Shown one piece after another: positions 43,479 through 51,854 of a DNA stretch of 64,000 nucleotides (its first letter is position 1; each line of letters begins with the position of its first letter). Where the stretch lies: NCBI GenBank assembly GCA_020199835.1, contig JAIVJV010000001.1:452534-516533 (forward strand). The letters are read 5' to 3'. Source of the stretch: Acidobacteriota bacterium (lineage in GTDB: Bacteria > Acidobacteriota > Blastocatellia > Pyrinomonadales > Pyrinomonadaceae). Made by a program: the position numbers and the translations under genes. The notes under the pieces are model-generated. The model searched no databases. It was not told the origin of the DNA and worked only from the letters and a program-made list of their open reading frames with translations.

Positions 43479-44406
43479 TTAACGTAGCTGCTTTTAGCGT
43501 GTTCTTCATCAACATCGCCACTGTCAACAAACCGACGCCGCCGGGGACGGGCGTCAACATGCCCGCAACCTCGGAGGCTTCCGCGGGATGCACATCGCCG
43601 ACAAGCGTGTAACCGCGCTTCGCCACCACCTCAAGTCGTTTTTCTGCCGCGTCGCCAAAGAGTGCATGCACCTCTTGCTCTTCAGAAATTTTGTTCATGC
43701 CGACGTCGACCACGATTGCGCCGGGTTTGATGTGCTCGCGCCCGATCATTCCGGCGCGGCCGATCGCGACCACGAGCAGATCTGCCTCGCGGGTCCCGGC
43801 GGCGAGATCGCGTGTGCGTGAATGACAGATTGTGACTGTCGCATCGCGCTGCAAGAGCAGTTGGGCCATTGGCCGGCCGACGATCTGACTGCGTCCGACC
43901 ACGCACGCATTGAGACCGCGAATTTCAATCGCGTTGAAGTCGAGCAGTTCGATGATCCCCGCGGGCGTGCAGGGCACAAACACCGGCCGGCCCATGGCAA
44001 GCTTGCCGGCGTTGATCGGGTGGAAGCCGTCAACGTCTTTGCTCGGATCGATCGCTTCAATGATCGTCGTCTCGTCGATGCCGCGCGGCAAGGGCAGTTG
44101 CGTCAGGATGCCGTCAACGTCGTCGCGCACATTCAACGAGTTGACGAGGTTGAGCAACTCCTCGGTGGTCGTGGACTCCGGCAACGCGTGATGCTCCGAT
44201 CTAATCCCGACCTCTTCACACGCCTTGATCTTGTTGCGCACGTAAACAGCCGACGCGGGATCGTCCCCGACCCGCACCGCTGCGAGGCACGGCCGGTAAT
44301 CGCGCGTCTGGGCCATTGCTTCCACCTGGCCCGCGACTTCGTCCTTTATTCTCGCGGCTACGACCGCGCCATCGAGCGGTTGCGCTTTTGTTTTTTCAGT
44401 AATCAT
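43459..44406 (-). CDS. folD: Bifunctional methylenetetrahydrofolate dehydrogenase/cyclohydrolase
   Basis: A 315-residue FolD interconverting methylene-, methenyl- and formyl-tetrahydrofolate with NADP. The catalytic pair is in YVRNKIKACEEVG (Tyr and Lys), with ILTQLPLPRGID, PCTPAGIIELL, VVGRSQIVGRPMAQLLLQ for nucleotide binding and TPVPGGVGLLTVAML near the end. The last few residues HGLNP are encoded by a short repeat. It is the first gene of the long minus-strand operon that runs to carbonic anhydrase. Confidence 0.97.
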   Translation of the reverse strand: MITEKTKAQPLDGAVVAARIKDEVAGQVEAMAQTRDYRPCLAAVRVGDDPASAVYVRNKIKACEEVGIRSEHHALPESTTTEELLNLVNSLNVRDDVDGILTQLPLPRGIDETTIIEAIDPSKDVDGFHPINAGKLAMGRPVFVPCTPAGIIELLDFNAIEIRGLNACVVGRSQIVGRPMAQLLLQRDATVTICHSRTRDLAAGTREADLLVVAIGRAGMIGREHIKPGAIVVDVGMNKISEEQEVHALFGDAAEKRLEVVAKRGYTLVGDVHPAEASEVAGMLTPVPGGVGLLTVAMLMKNTLKAATLKHGLNP

Positions 44407-44420
44407 TAGCGGTCAATAGT

Positions 44421-44442
44421 ATACACAGATTATACGGATTAT
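44421..44442. repeat. ACACAGATTA-type short repeat in the folD/slt divergent promoter region
   Basis: The plus strand reads ATACACAGATTATACGGATT, two diverged copies of a 10-11 bp unit, running into TATAAT at 44440-44445. The element has therefore contributed the -10 sequence of the gene at 44453, and TATACT on the minus strand (44423-44418) could serve folD. Confidence 0.55.
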
Positions 44443-44445
44443 AAT
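44440..44445 (+). promoter_or_regulatory. Consensus -10 hexamer seven bases before the transglycosylase ATG
   Basis: A perfect TATAAT ends seven bases before the ATG at 44453, predicting a transcript starting at or within a base or two of the start codon. No Shine-Dalgarno lies between. Confidence 0.5.
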
Positions 44446-44452
44446 TCGCCGC

Positions 44453-46729
44453 ATGTTGCTTGCGAGATTAGCGCTTCTAATGGTGTCCTGCGTCGCGACG
44501 GCCGTGGCCCAATCGCCCCAGAACCAGGATTACCTGCTCGGACGCAAAGCCGAAGCTTCCGGCGACGTGGCCGCGGCGGCAGTCAATTACGAGTCGGTCG
44601 TCACGCGCAACTCGATCCTGAAGGAGTATGCGCTGTGGCGGCTCGCGCGAATCGCACGTTCCACCGGCGATCTCGTGCTCGAACGCGAACGGCTGCAACG
44701 GCTCGTCACCTCTGCGCCAAACAGTCTTTTGTACGAAACCGCCGCTTTGCGATTGAGCGAGAGCTTCTTTGAGAGCGGAGATTTTACGGCGGCGGCGAAC
44801 AGTGCAAAAGCCCTTACGTCTGCAAAGAACGCTTCTGTCGCACGCAGAGCCGCCGCGTTGATGGGCGTAAGCTATGTTCGGGCGGCAAGGACCACGGAAG
44901 CGCGTGACACGTTCGCGAGGCTCCTGATGCAGACGCGCGATGCATCGCTTCCGGATGACTTCGCCCTGATTGCGGTGCGCGAGCTCGACGCGCTCGACAA
45001 ATCCATCAACGCAACGAACCTCACCGAAGCCGAACATCTACTTCGCGCCTCCGTCTATCAATTCAATCGCGACTTCGCCGGTGCGCGCGTACATTTCCAG
45101 ACGCTCATCGATCGTTATCCGCAAAGCGGCACGTTGCCAAATGCTATTCTTCAACTCGCTCGCGGTTACTACCTGGAATACAAATACGACGATGCGATCA
45201 AGCATTTTCAGAAGGTCTACGACGTATATCCGCAATCACAAGCGGCACGCGAAGCCGTTGGTTGGCTCGGCTCCACTTACCTGCGCACCAAGCGCACTGA
45301 CGATGCGGTCGCGGCTTACCAACTACTGATCGATCGTTTTCCGGATTCGCCGGCACCCGAACGCCCGTACCTAAACATCGTCGACGCGCTTCACGAAGCG
45401 GGCCGTCACGCGGATGCCTTGAACTGGGTGCAGCAAACGCGCGCGCGTTTTAAGAATGACCTTGGCGGAACACTCGCGCTGTTTGCGCAACTGCGCATTC
45501 ATCTCGCACAGGCGAGTTGGGCCGCCGCAGTGCGCGATGCGGACGAGTTAGCGACGTTTTCTGATCTCGGTGGCACGCGTGTGCCGGGCGGGACGAATGC
45601 GGCAGAGATCGGGTTTCTTCGTTCGTACGCCCTCGAGCAGTTGGGTCGAACGGAAGAGGCGGTTGCGGGCTATCTGGCGATTCCCGATGGTCGCAATGAG
45701 TATTACGGGACCCGTGCGACGCAACGTCTGCAGGCGCTGGCTAACGACGCGAGGGCGCGGACGCTCGTGCAAATGCGGCTCAACGCGCTGACGAACGGAG
45801 CGAAAGTCGCGAGTGCCGCGGGCCAGTGGGAACAAGCGCGAGTCGCAGCGCAATCAGCACTGCGACTAACAACTGATCCGCAAAAGCGCAGCGAACTTTT
45901 GGCGGTCCTACGCTCGGCCTACGACTCACTCCCGACCTACCGGTTACCAAAGTTCAATCAGATTTCCTTAACTCCCGCTAGCGGTTCCAAGCCCCTCCCA
46001 AAAGACCAAACGCTAGCGAACTCCTTGCTAACACTCGGTCTCTACGACGAAGCATTGCCCGAACTTCTGGCAACAAAAACCACCAATTCAACCCCCGACG
46101 AAGCGTACACGATTGCGCGACTCTCGTTGCAAGCGGGCCTCCCGAATCGCGCGGTCCGTTTTGCCGAACCATTGTGGAAAGCGATACCCGCGGATTACGT
46201 GATCGATCTCGCGCCGCGCGAGATGATCGAACTCCTCTACCCCGCCCCGTTTCGTGAGTCGCTTTTGAAACACGGAGCTACGCGAAGCGTCGATCCACGG
46301 TTTGTGCTTTCTATCGCGCGCCAGGAATCACGCTTTCAAGCCGAGGCGAAATCCGTTGCCGCCGCGCGCGGCATGATGCAGTTTATTCCTTCAACGGCAA
46401 ACGACGTGGCCGCGGAGTTAAAGCTCGCGAAGTTCGAACAGGACGATCTCTACAACGCGGACACCGCGATTCTCTTCGGTTCGCAATACCTCGCGAGCCT
46501 CTTCAAACTGTTTCCCGATCAGCCGCAGGCCGTGGCGGGCGCGTACAACGGCGGCGCCGACAATCTCGCGCGCTGGATCGGGCGTTCGCGATCAACCGAA
46601 GCCGATCGCTACGTTCCCGAAATCGGTTTCACGCAAACGAAAGACTACGTCTACAAAGTAATGGCGAACTTCTGGACCTACCAACGTCTCTACGACGCCC
46701 AACTCCAACCGTTAGGTCCATCGAAATGA
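44453..46729 (+). CDS. Soluble lytic murein transglycosylase (Slt-like, TPR plus SLT domain)
   Basis: A 758-residue exported protein (signal MLLARLALLMVSCVATAVAQ). Most of it is a TPR superhelix (for example YPQSGTLPNAILQLARGYYLE, then KHFQKVYDVYPQSQAAREAV). The C-terminal 170 residues are a goose-lysozyme-like SLT domain with catalytic E625 in ARQESRFQAEAKS, RGMMQFIPSTAND and AGAYNGGADNLARW. It cleaves murein glycan strands to 1,6-anhydromuropeptides in the periplasm. Its stop overlaps the next gene's start (ATGA), which ties murein turnover to a copper/Sco-like protein. Confidence 0.93.
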   Translation: MLLARLALLMVSCVATAVAQSPQNQDYLLGRKAEASGDVAAAAVNYESVVTRNSILKEYALWRLARIARSTGDLVLERERLQRLVTSAPNSLLYETAALRLSESFFESGDFTAAANSAKALTSAKNASVARRAAALMGVSYVRAARTTEARDTFARLLMQTRDASLPDDFALIAVRELDALDKSINATNLTEAEHLLRASVYQFNRDFAGARVHFQTLIDRYPQSGTLPNAILQLARGYYLEYKYDDAIKHFQKVYDVYPQSQAAREAVGWLGSTYLRTKRTDDAVAAYQLLIDRFPDSPAPERPYLNIVDALHEAGRHADALNWVQQTRARFKNDLGGTLALFAQLRIHLAQASWAAAVRDADELATFSDLGGTRVPGGTNAAEIGFLRSYALEQLGRTEEAVAGYLAIPDGRNEYYGTRATQRLQALANDARARTLVQMRLNALTNGAKVASAAGQWEQARVAAQSALRLTTDPQKRSELLAVLRSAYDSLPTYRLPKFNQISLTPASGSKPLPKDQTLANSLLTLGLYDEALPELLATKTTNSTPDEAYTIARLSLQAGLPNRAVRFAEPLWKAIPADYVIDLAPREMIELLYPAPFRESLLKHGATRSVDPRFVLSIARQESRFQAEAKSVAAARGMMQFIPSTANDVAAELKLAKFEQDDLYNADTAILFGSQYLASLFKLFPDQPQAVAGAYNGGADNLARWIGRSRSTEADRYVPEIGFTQTKDYVYKVMANFWTYQRLYDAQLQPLGPSK

Positions 46730-47580
46730 GTAAATGCGCCTTTGTTTCGGTTTTTATTCTTCTCCTCTTGGCCGTGAGTTTGGGCGCTTGTCGTCGGAAT
46801 GAACAACGCTACGAGGTAAAAGGCAAGGTCGTGATGGTCGAGAAGGAGAAGCATCTCGTCACGATCGCGCATGAAGACGTCAAGGGCCTGATGCCGGCGA
46901 TGACGATGCCCTTCACCGTGCCGAGTAAAGCCGATCTCGACTTCATCGCGCCCGAAGATCAGGTAACGGCAACGCTCGTGGTCGATGGCTCGCAATCGTG
47001 GCTCGAAAACGTGTTCGTCGTCAGAACTACCGGCACACCGTCGGCAGCTGCGAACGTCGCGGAAGCAAACAAAGGTGACGAAGTTCCCAACTACGTTCTT
47101 AAAAACCAGGACGGCAAACAGATCCGCCTCCACGATTATCGCGGCAAAGCGCTGCTGCTAACGTTCATCTACACGCGCTGCCCGCTGCCGGAATACTGCA
47201 CGTTGATGAGCAACAACTTCGCGCAGATCGATCGCCAACTACAACAGTCGCCAGACCTGTACGCGAAAACACACTTGCTGAGCGTCAGCATCGATCCAAA
47301 CTACGACTCGCCGCAGGTGTTGCGCAGTTACGGCGCGGCGCACACGGAGCGCTACGAAAAGGAAACGTTCTCACACTGGGAGTTTGCTTCAGGCGAGCAA
47401 GTTAAGCAGATGGCGCAGTTTTTCGGGTTGAGATATTTTCCCGAGAAAGACGAGATCATCCACGGGCTAAAGACCGTGATTATCGCGCCGGACGGAAAGA
47501 TCGTGAAGGTCTACACTGGCAACGATTGGAAACCTGAAGACGCGGCGAACGAACTCAAGCGAGCCCTCGGATCTTCCTGA
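46726..47580 (+). CDS. CusF-Sco1 fusion lipoprotein
   Basis: A 284-residue lipoprotein with lipobox LGAC (C22). Residues 29-98 form a CusF-like copper-binding barrel; the ligand pattern reads H49, M56, M59, M61 in AHEDVKGLMPAMTMPF, with Met in place of CusF's Trp. Residues 117-284 are a Sco1/SenC thioredoxin fold with TRCPLPEYC (C152, C158) and the conserved H246 in IIHGLKT. Sco proteins deliver copper to cytochrome oxidase CuA or act as thiol reductants. No oxidase genes are nearby. The 3' end overlaps the convergent etfA by 26 nt. Confidence 0.88.
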   Translation: MSKCAFVSVFILLLLAVSLGACRRNEQRYEVKGKVVMVEKEKHLVTIAHEDVKGLMPAMTMPFTVPSKADLDFIAPEDQVTATLVVDGSQSWLENVFVVRTTGTPSAAANVAEANKGDEVPNYVLKNQDGKQIRLHDYRGKALLLTFIYTRCPLPEYCTLMSNNFAQIDRQLQQSPDLYAKTHLLSVSIDPNYDSPQVLRSYGAAHTERYEKETFSHWEFASGEQVKQMAQFFGLRYFPEKDEIIHGLKTVIIAPDGKIVKVYTGNDWKPEDAANELKRALGSS

Positions 47581-48541
47581 TCTCCTCAGTCAGCACCGGC
47601 ACCGCTTCAAACAGATCGCCAACAATCCCATAATCCGCGATGTCGAATATCGGCGCTTCGGCATCTTTGTTGATGGCCACGATCGTACCGGAGTTCTTCA
47701 TACCCACAAGATGCTGAATCGCACCGGAGATTCCCAGCGCAACGTAAAGCTTCGGCGCGACCGTCTGTCCCGACGATCCGATTTGCCGATCGATCGGCAG
47801 CCATTCGGCGTCGCAAATCGGACGCGATGCAGCAATGTCGCCGCCGAGCGCTTCTGCGAGTTTCTCGGCGAGCGCGAGATTATCTTTGCTCTTGATGCCG
47901 CGGCCGACAGCGATGATGACGGCGGCCTTCGTGAGATCGACGGACTGTTTCGCTTCCTGGAACGGCGCTTCGGGCTTCATGCGGACTTCACCAATCTCGA
48001 CCGCCACGTTCTCCACCGCCGCGCCACTCCCTTTCGTCGCCTGGTCGGGCCGATAAGCTCCCGTTTGAAACGTCGCGAACACAGGCGCTTCACCGTCCGA
48101 AACGACATCTGCATCGAGCTTGCCGAGAAAGATTCTGCGCGTAAACCCGATCTTGCCACCTTCGACGCGCGCGCGGATGCAATCGCTGATCATCCCTTTC
48201 CCAAAACGCGCGGCGAGCTTCGGCGCGAAGTCGCGCACCTGGTAAGTGTGCGTCAGAAACACAAAGCTCGGTTCCGTCTGCTTGACGATCTGCTCAAAAC
48301 CATCGGCGTAAGCATCGGGCGTGTAGTCAGCGAGTTTCTCATTCGTCGCGCAGATCACTTTCTCAACGTTGTAACCCGCAATCTCCTGCGCGAGCGCGCT
48401 GACGTCGTTCCCGAGCACAACAGCACTCACCGACTGCTGCAGCTCCGATCCCAATTTCTGCGCCGCAGCGACAGCCTCGATCGAACTCTTGTTCGCAACG
48501 CCGCCTTTGTGCTCGATAAAAACCAGTATGCCGTTACTCAT
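47555..48541 (-). CDS. etfA: Electron transfer flavoprotein alpha subunit
   Basis: A 328-residue EtfA. The C-terminal FAD domain has GRGIKSKDNLALAEKLAEAL, GQTVAPKLYVALGISGAIQH and GTIVAINKDAEAPIFDIADY, all characteristic. With EtfB it carries electrons from acyl-CoA and other dehydrogenases to the quinone pool via ETF-QO, or takes part in bifurcation. It is the last gene of the fatty-acid operon, adjacent to etfB with TAA directly followed by ATG. Confidence 0.96.
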   Translation of the reverse strand: MSNGILVFIEHKGGVANKSSIEAVAAAQKLGSELQQSVSAVVLGNDVSALAQEIAGYNVEKVICATNEKLADYTPDAYADGFEQIVKQTEPSFVFLTHTYQVRDFAPKLAARFGKGMISDCIRARVEGGKIGFTRRIFLGKLDADVVSDGEAPVFATFQTGAYRPDQATKGSGAAVENVAVEIGEVRMKPEAPFQEAKQSVDLTKAAVIIAVGRGIKSKDNLALAEKLAEALGGDIAASRPICDAEWLPIDRQIGSSGQTVAPKLYVALGISGAIQHLVGMKNSGTIVAINKDAEAPIFDIADYGIVGDLFEAVPVLTEEIRKIRGLA

Positions 48542-49315
48542 TTAATAAACACGCGCCTCGTTATGAAGTTTTTGCGCCAATTCGGCGGCGCCCGCTTTCG
48601 CATCGCCATTGCCAAGCAGTTGCGTCTGTTTCATCTTCTGCGGCAGGTAAATCTTCTCGATGCGCTGGTGCGAAGGACGCCCGACAACATCCGCGGACGG
48701 CGTCACTTCCTTAATCTCTTTCTTCTTCGCCGCCATGATTCCCTTTAACGTCGCGTAGCGAATCTGGCTGATGCCCGACTGAATCGTGAGCAGTGCAGGC
48801 AAAGGCATGTCGTACCACTGGTACCAGCCGCTTTCCAGCTCGCGTTTGACACGCAGCTTGTCGGCCTCGGCGTTGAGTTCGATCACGATCGTGGCGTGGG
48901 GCAGTCGGAGTAGTTCGGCCATGATGACGCCCGTTTGACCGTAGCCGTGATCGTCAGATTGCAGACCCGTCATCACAAGATCCGCTTTCTCTTCTCGAAT
49001 CGCGTCGGCGAGTACGGTCGCGGCAGCAAACGGTGAGAGGTGGGCCAGGTTGTCGCCGACAACGTGAATCGCGCGATCAGCACCGCGTGCGAGCGCGTCC
49101 TTGATGACGCTCTTCACGCGCTGCGGTCCCATCGAACAAACAACGACTTCGCCGCCGAGCTTCTCGCGCACACGCAACGCTTCCTCGAGCGCGTAACCGT
49201 CTGACTCGCTCACCTCAAACGAGAGATCGTTCTCCTCGATCCAGGTAGCGTCTTTGTTAATGCGCAGGATCGCGTCTTTGTTCGCGACCTGCTTCATCAT
49301 CACTACTATTTTCAT
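48542..49315 (-). CDS. etfB: Electron transfer flavoprotein beta subunit
   Basis: A 257-residue EtfB with the adenine-nucleotide-binding fold: MKIVVMMKQVANKDAILRIN, AIREEKADLVMTGLQSDDHG and LPHATIVIELNAEADKLRVK. It forms the heterodimer with EtfA. Its ATG follows immediately after the fabF stop without any spacer. Placement behind a fatty-acid synthesis operon, instead of beside acyl-CoA dehydrogenases, may tie lipid synthesis to beta-oxidation electron flow. Confidence 0.95.
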   Translation of the reverse strand: MKIVVMMKQVANKDAILRINKDATWIEENDLSFEVSESDGYALEEALRVREKLGGEVVVCSMGPQRVKSVIKDALARGADRAIHVVGDNLAHLSPFAAATVLADAIREEKADLVMTGLQSDDHGYGQTGVIMAELLRLPHATIVIELNAEADKLRVKRELESGWYQWYDMPLPALLTIQSGISQIRYATLKGIMAAKKKEIKEVTPSADVVGRPSHQRIEKIYLPQKMKQTQLLGNGDAKAGAAELAQKLHNEARVY

Positions 49316-50575
49316 CTAGTCCTCGTATCGCTTGAACAACAGCGCCGCGTTCGTGCCGCCGAAACCGAAACTGTTCGAGAGCACGTAATCGACGCGTGCT
49401 TCGCGTGGCTCGTTAGGCACGTAATCCAGATCGCATTCCGGGTCGGGATTGAAGTAGTTGATCGTCGGCGGTAACACGCCGCGATTAATCGCGAGGGCGC
49501 AGAACACGCCTTCGATTCCGCCCGCCGCACCGAGCAGATGGCCCGTCATCGACTTGGTCGAACTCACGGCGAGTTTGTACGCGTGCTCGCCAAACGTTTC
49601 CTTGATCGCGAGCGTTTCAAACTTGTCGTTGTAAGGCGTCGAAGTGCCGTGCGCGTTGATGTAACCAACCTGTTCGGGTTTCGCGCCTGCGTCGCGCAGC
49701 GCTCGCTGCATCACGCGGCGTGCACCCGAACCAGTCTCGTCCGGCATCGTCAGGTGAAACGCGTCCGCGCACGCGCCATAACCAACAACTTCAGCGTAGA
49801 TCTTAGCGCCGCGCTTCTTCGCCAACTCGAGCTCTTCGAGAATCATGATGCCCGCGCCTTCGCCGATCACAAACCCGTCGCGGTCCCTTTCAAACGGCCG
49901 TGACGCGTGTACAGGATCTTCGTTGTTAGTTGAAAGCGCCCGCATCGCCGAGAAACCCGCGACGCTCATCGGCGTGATTGCCGATTCCGCGCCGCCGCAG
50001 ATCATCACGTCAGCGTCGCCGCGTTGAATAATCTTGAAACTGTCGCCAATCGCGTGCGCGCCGGCTGAGCAGGCGGTCGCGGTGGCGGAGTTTGGTCCCT
50101 TGGCACCGAAACGAATCGACACCTGGCCTGCGGCGAGATTTACGATTGCGGATACGATAAAGAACGGCGAAACGCGATCCGGTCCATCGTCGAGCAGTTT
50201 CGAGTGCTCGCGTTCGATGGCCCAGAAATCGCCGATGCCGCTGCTGATGTAAGTGCCGGCGTTCTCGGCGAGATCAACGGGAAATTTGCCTTCGGGTGTG
50301 AGCGCGAAAGCGCTATCGGCCATCGCTTCGATCGACGCCGCAATCGCATAATGAATAAAGGCGCCCATCTTGCGCGCCTCTTTCTTGGCAATGAATGTCA
50401 GCGGGTCGAAGTTTTTTACTTCGCAGGCAAACTTTACTGAAAACCGCTCGGCGTCGAATTTCTTGATGTAGTCCGCGCCACTGCGACTGTTCATCAGCGC
50501 GGTCCATGTGTCTTCGACAGTATTGCCAACAGGTGTCACGAGGCCGAGGCCTGTAATCACGACACGTCGTGTCAA
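49316..50575 (-). CDS. fabF: Beta-ketoacyl-ACP synthase II
   Basis: A 419-residue condensing enzyme of type II fatty acid synthesis. The catalytic Cys is in ATACSAGAHAIGD, with His in YINAHGTSTPYND and SMTGHLLGAAGG. The start is taken as TTG at 50575, giving (M)TRRVVITGLGLVTPVG, because AAGGAG lies exactly seven bases before it; an upstream in-frame extension of 20 residues would read through the acpP-fabF hairpin region. It follows acpP after a 70 bp gap containing a perfect stem-loop. Confidence 0.95.
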   Translation of the reverse strand: MTRRVVITGLGLVTPVGNTVEDTWTALMNSRSGADYIKKFDAERFSVKFACEVKNFDPLTFIAKKEARKMGAFIHYAIAASIEAMADSAFALTPEGKFPVDLAENAGTYISSGIGDFWAIEREHSKLLDDGPDRVSPFFIVSAIVNLAAGQVSIRFGAKGPNSATATACSAGAHAIGDSFKIIQRGDADVMICGGAESAITPMSVAGFSAMRALSTNNEDPVHASRPFERDRDGFVIGEGAGIMILEELELAKKRGAKIYAEVVGYGACADAFHLTMPDETGSGARRVMQRALRDAGAKPEQVGYINAHGTSTPYNDKFETLAIKETFGEHAYKLAVSSTKSMTGHLLGAAGGIEGVFCALAINRGVLPPTINYFNPDPECDLDYVPNEPREARVDYVLSNSFGFGGTNAALLFKRYED

Positions 50576-50610
50576 AGTAGAACTCCTTGGGAAGAGCCAG
50601 CTATTTGATG

Positions 50611-50637
50611 GAGTGAACGAGCGGGTATCGTTCACTC
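50611..50637 (-). terminator. Perfect 10-bp stem-loop between acpP and fabF (not a full terminator)
   Basis: GAGTGAACGA and TCGTTCACTC are exact inverse copies with a 7-nt loop (50611-50620 and 50628-50637). No run of U follows on the minus strand, so it is not a standard intrinsic terminator. It may be a processing or stability element that raises acpP message over the downstream genes, or a weak attenuator. Confidence 0.6.
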
Positions 50638-50645
50638 ACCGATCA

Positions 50646-50888
50646 CTACTTCTTGTGCTGGTCGATATAGTTATAGGCGTCCCGCACGCTTTGAATCTTC
50701 TCGGCGTCTTCGTCAGGGATTTCAATGCCAAACTCCTCTTCAAAACGCATCACGAGTTCCACCGTGTCCAGCGAGTCGGCGCCGAGGTCGTCAATGAATC
50801 TGGCGTTTGGCGTGACCTCGTTTTCATCGACCCCAAGCTCGTCGACGATAATCTGCTTTACCTTATTCTCGATCTCTTGATCGGGCAT
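50646..50888 (-). CDS. acpP: Acyl carrier protein
   Basis: An 80-residue acidic four-helix ACP. The phosphopantetheine attachment serine is S39 in [15 protein letters not shown]. It carries growing acyl chains for FabD, FabH, FabF and PlsX, whose genes all lie in the same operon. GAGGAG eight bases before the ATG is one of the strongest ribosome-binding sites in the window, matching the high abundance of ACP in cells. A fabG gene, often between fabD and acpP, is absent here. Confidence 0.97.
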   Translation of the reverse strand: MPDQEIENKVKQIIVDELGVDENEVTPNARFIDDLGADSLDTVELVMRFEEEFGIEIPDEDAEKIQSVRDAYNYIDQHKK

Positions 50889-50912
50889 CGTGTTTGCTCC
50901 TCTGTGAGTTAA

Positions 50913-51854
50913 TTAGACTAATTCATCCCTGACAGCAAGTGCGGCCACGGTCGCCTCCAGGCTTGCTGCGTCTTCCACGTTAAGACATTTAACGTCGCGA
51001 TTCGTTTGCCGCATGAGCCCTGACAACACTTTGCCGGGCCCGATTTCTATAAGCGTTTCAACGTTCTCATCCAACAACAACTGCATCGATTCGAGCCAGC
51101 GCACCGGCGACGAAACCTGCCTGAGCAGCGCATCGCGCAGTTCTGCGGGCGCGGTCGTTACCCGCGCATCAACATTCGTCACTACCGGCATTTGCGGCTC
51201 GTTGAACGTCAAACGCTCCAGATGGACTCCGAGTTTCTCCTGAGCCGGTTTCATCAACGCACAATGAAACGGTGCGCTCACGTTCAACTTAATCACTCGC
51301 TTCGCAACGCCCTTTAACAACTCGATCGCACGGTCAACAGCTTCCGTATTGCCCGCGATCACGACCTGGTTCGGCGAATTTGAGTTCGCAACCGAACAAA
51401 CCTGATCGCCGCGAGCTTGCGCGCACGCGTCTTCGATCGCCTTCAGCTCGCCGCCGATCACTGCCGTCATCGCGCCAGTGCCAACGGGAACCGCTTCCTG
51501 CATGTACTGACCGCGCGCGCGAACCGTCCGCACCGCGTCTGACAACTGCAGCACACCGGCGGCGACAAGCGCTGAGTATTCACCGAGACTGTGTCCCGCG
51601 ACAAACGACGGCGACGGTAATCCGTTTTCACGCGCCGCCCGAAACGCTGCAACTGACGTAGTCAGAATCGCCGGCTGCGTGTTTTCCGTTAACTGCAAAT
51701 CCTCCGCCGGACCTTCAAAACAGAGCCGCGAGATCCCAAAACCCAACGCGTCATCCGCTTCTTCAAAGACCTGTCGTGCAACCGCAAACTTCTCAGCCAG
51801 ATCTTTTCCCATGCCCGGCGCCTGCGAGCCCTGCCCGGGAAAAATCATCGCCAT
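50913..51854 (-). CDS. fabD: Malonyl-CoA:ACP transacylase
   Basis: A 313-residue FabD transferring malonyl groups to ACP. GQGSQAPGMGKDL, the catalytic Ser in VAGHSLGEYSALVAAGVL and the His in LNVSAPFHCALMKPA are present. The ATG at 51854 overlaps the fabH stop by one base (TAATG); an ATG two codons earlier (51860) is also possible. Position within the plsX-fabH-fabD-acpP-fabF order is conserved in many bacteria. Confidence 0.96.
   Translation of the reverse strand: MAMIFPGQGSQAPGMGKDLAEKFAVARQVFEEADDALGFGISRLCFEGPAEDLQLTENTQPAILTTSVAAFRAARENGLPSPSFVAGHSLGEYSALVAAGVLQLSDAVRTVRARGQYMQEAVPVGTGAMTAVIGGELKAIEDACAQARGDQVCSVANSNSPNQVVIAGNTEAVDRAIELLKGVAKRVIKLNVSAPFHCALMKPAQEKLGVHLERLTFNEPQMPVVTNVDARVTTAPAELRDALLRQVSSPVRWLESMQLLLDENVETLIEIGPGKVLSGLMRQTNRDVKCLNVEDAASLEATVAALAVRDELV

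Noticed and set aside
47711..48748. Plus-strand open frame of about 345 codons
   Set aside because: Antisense to etfA and etfB; Arg/Leu-rich shadow typical of high-GC coding sequence.
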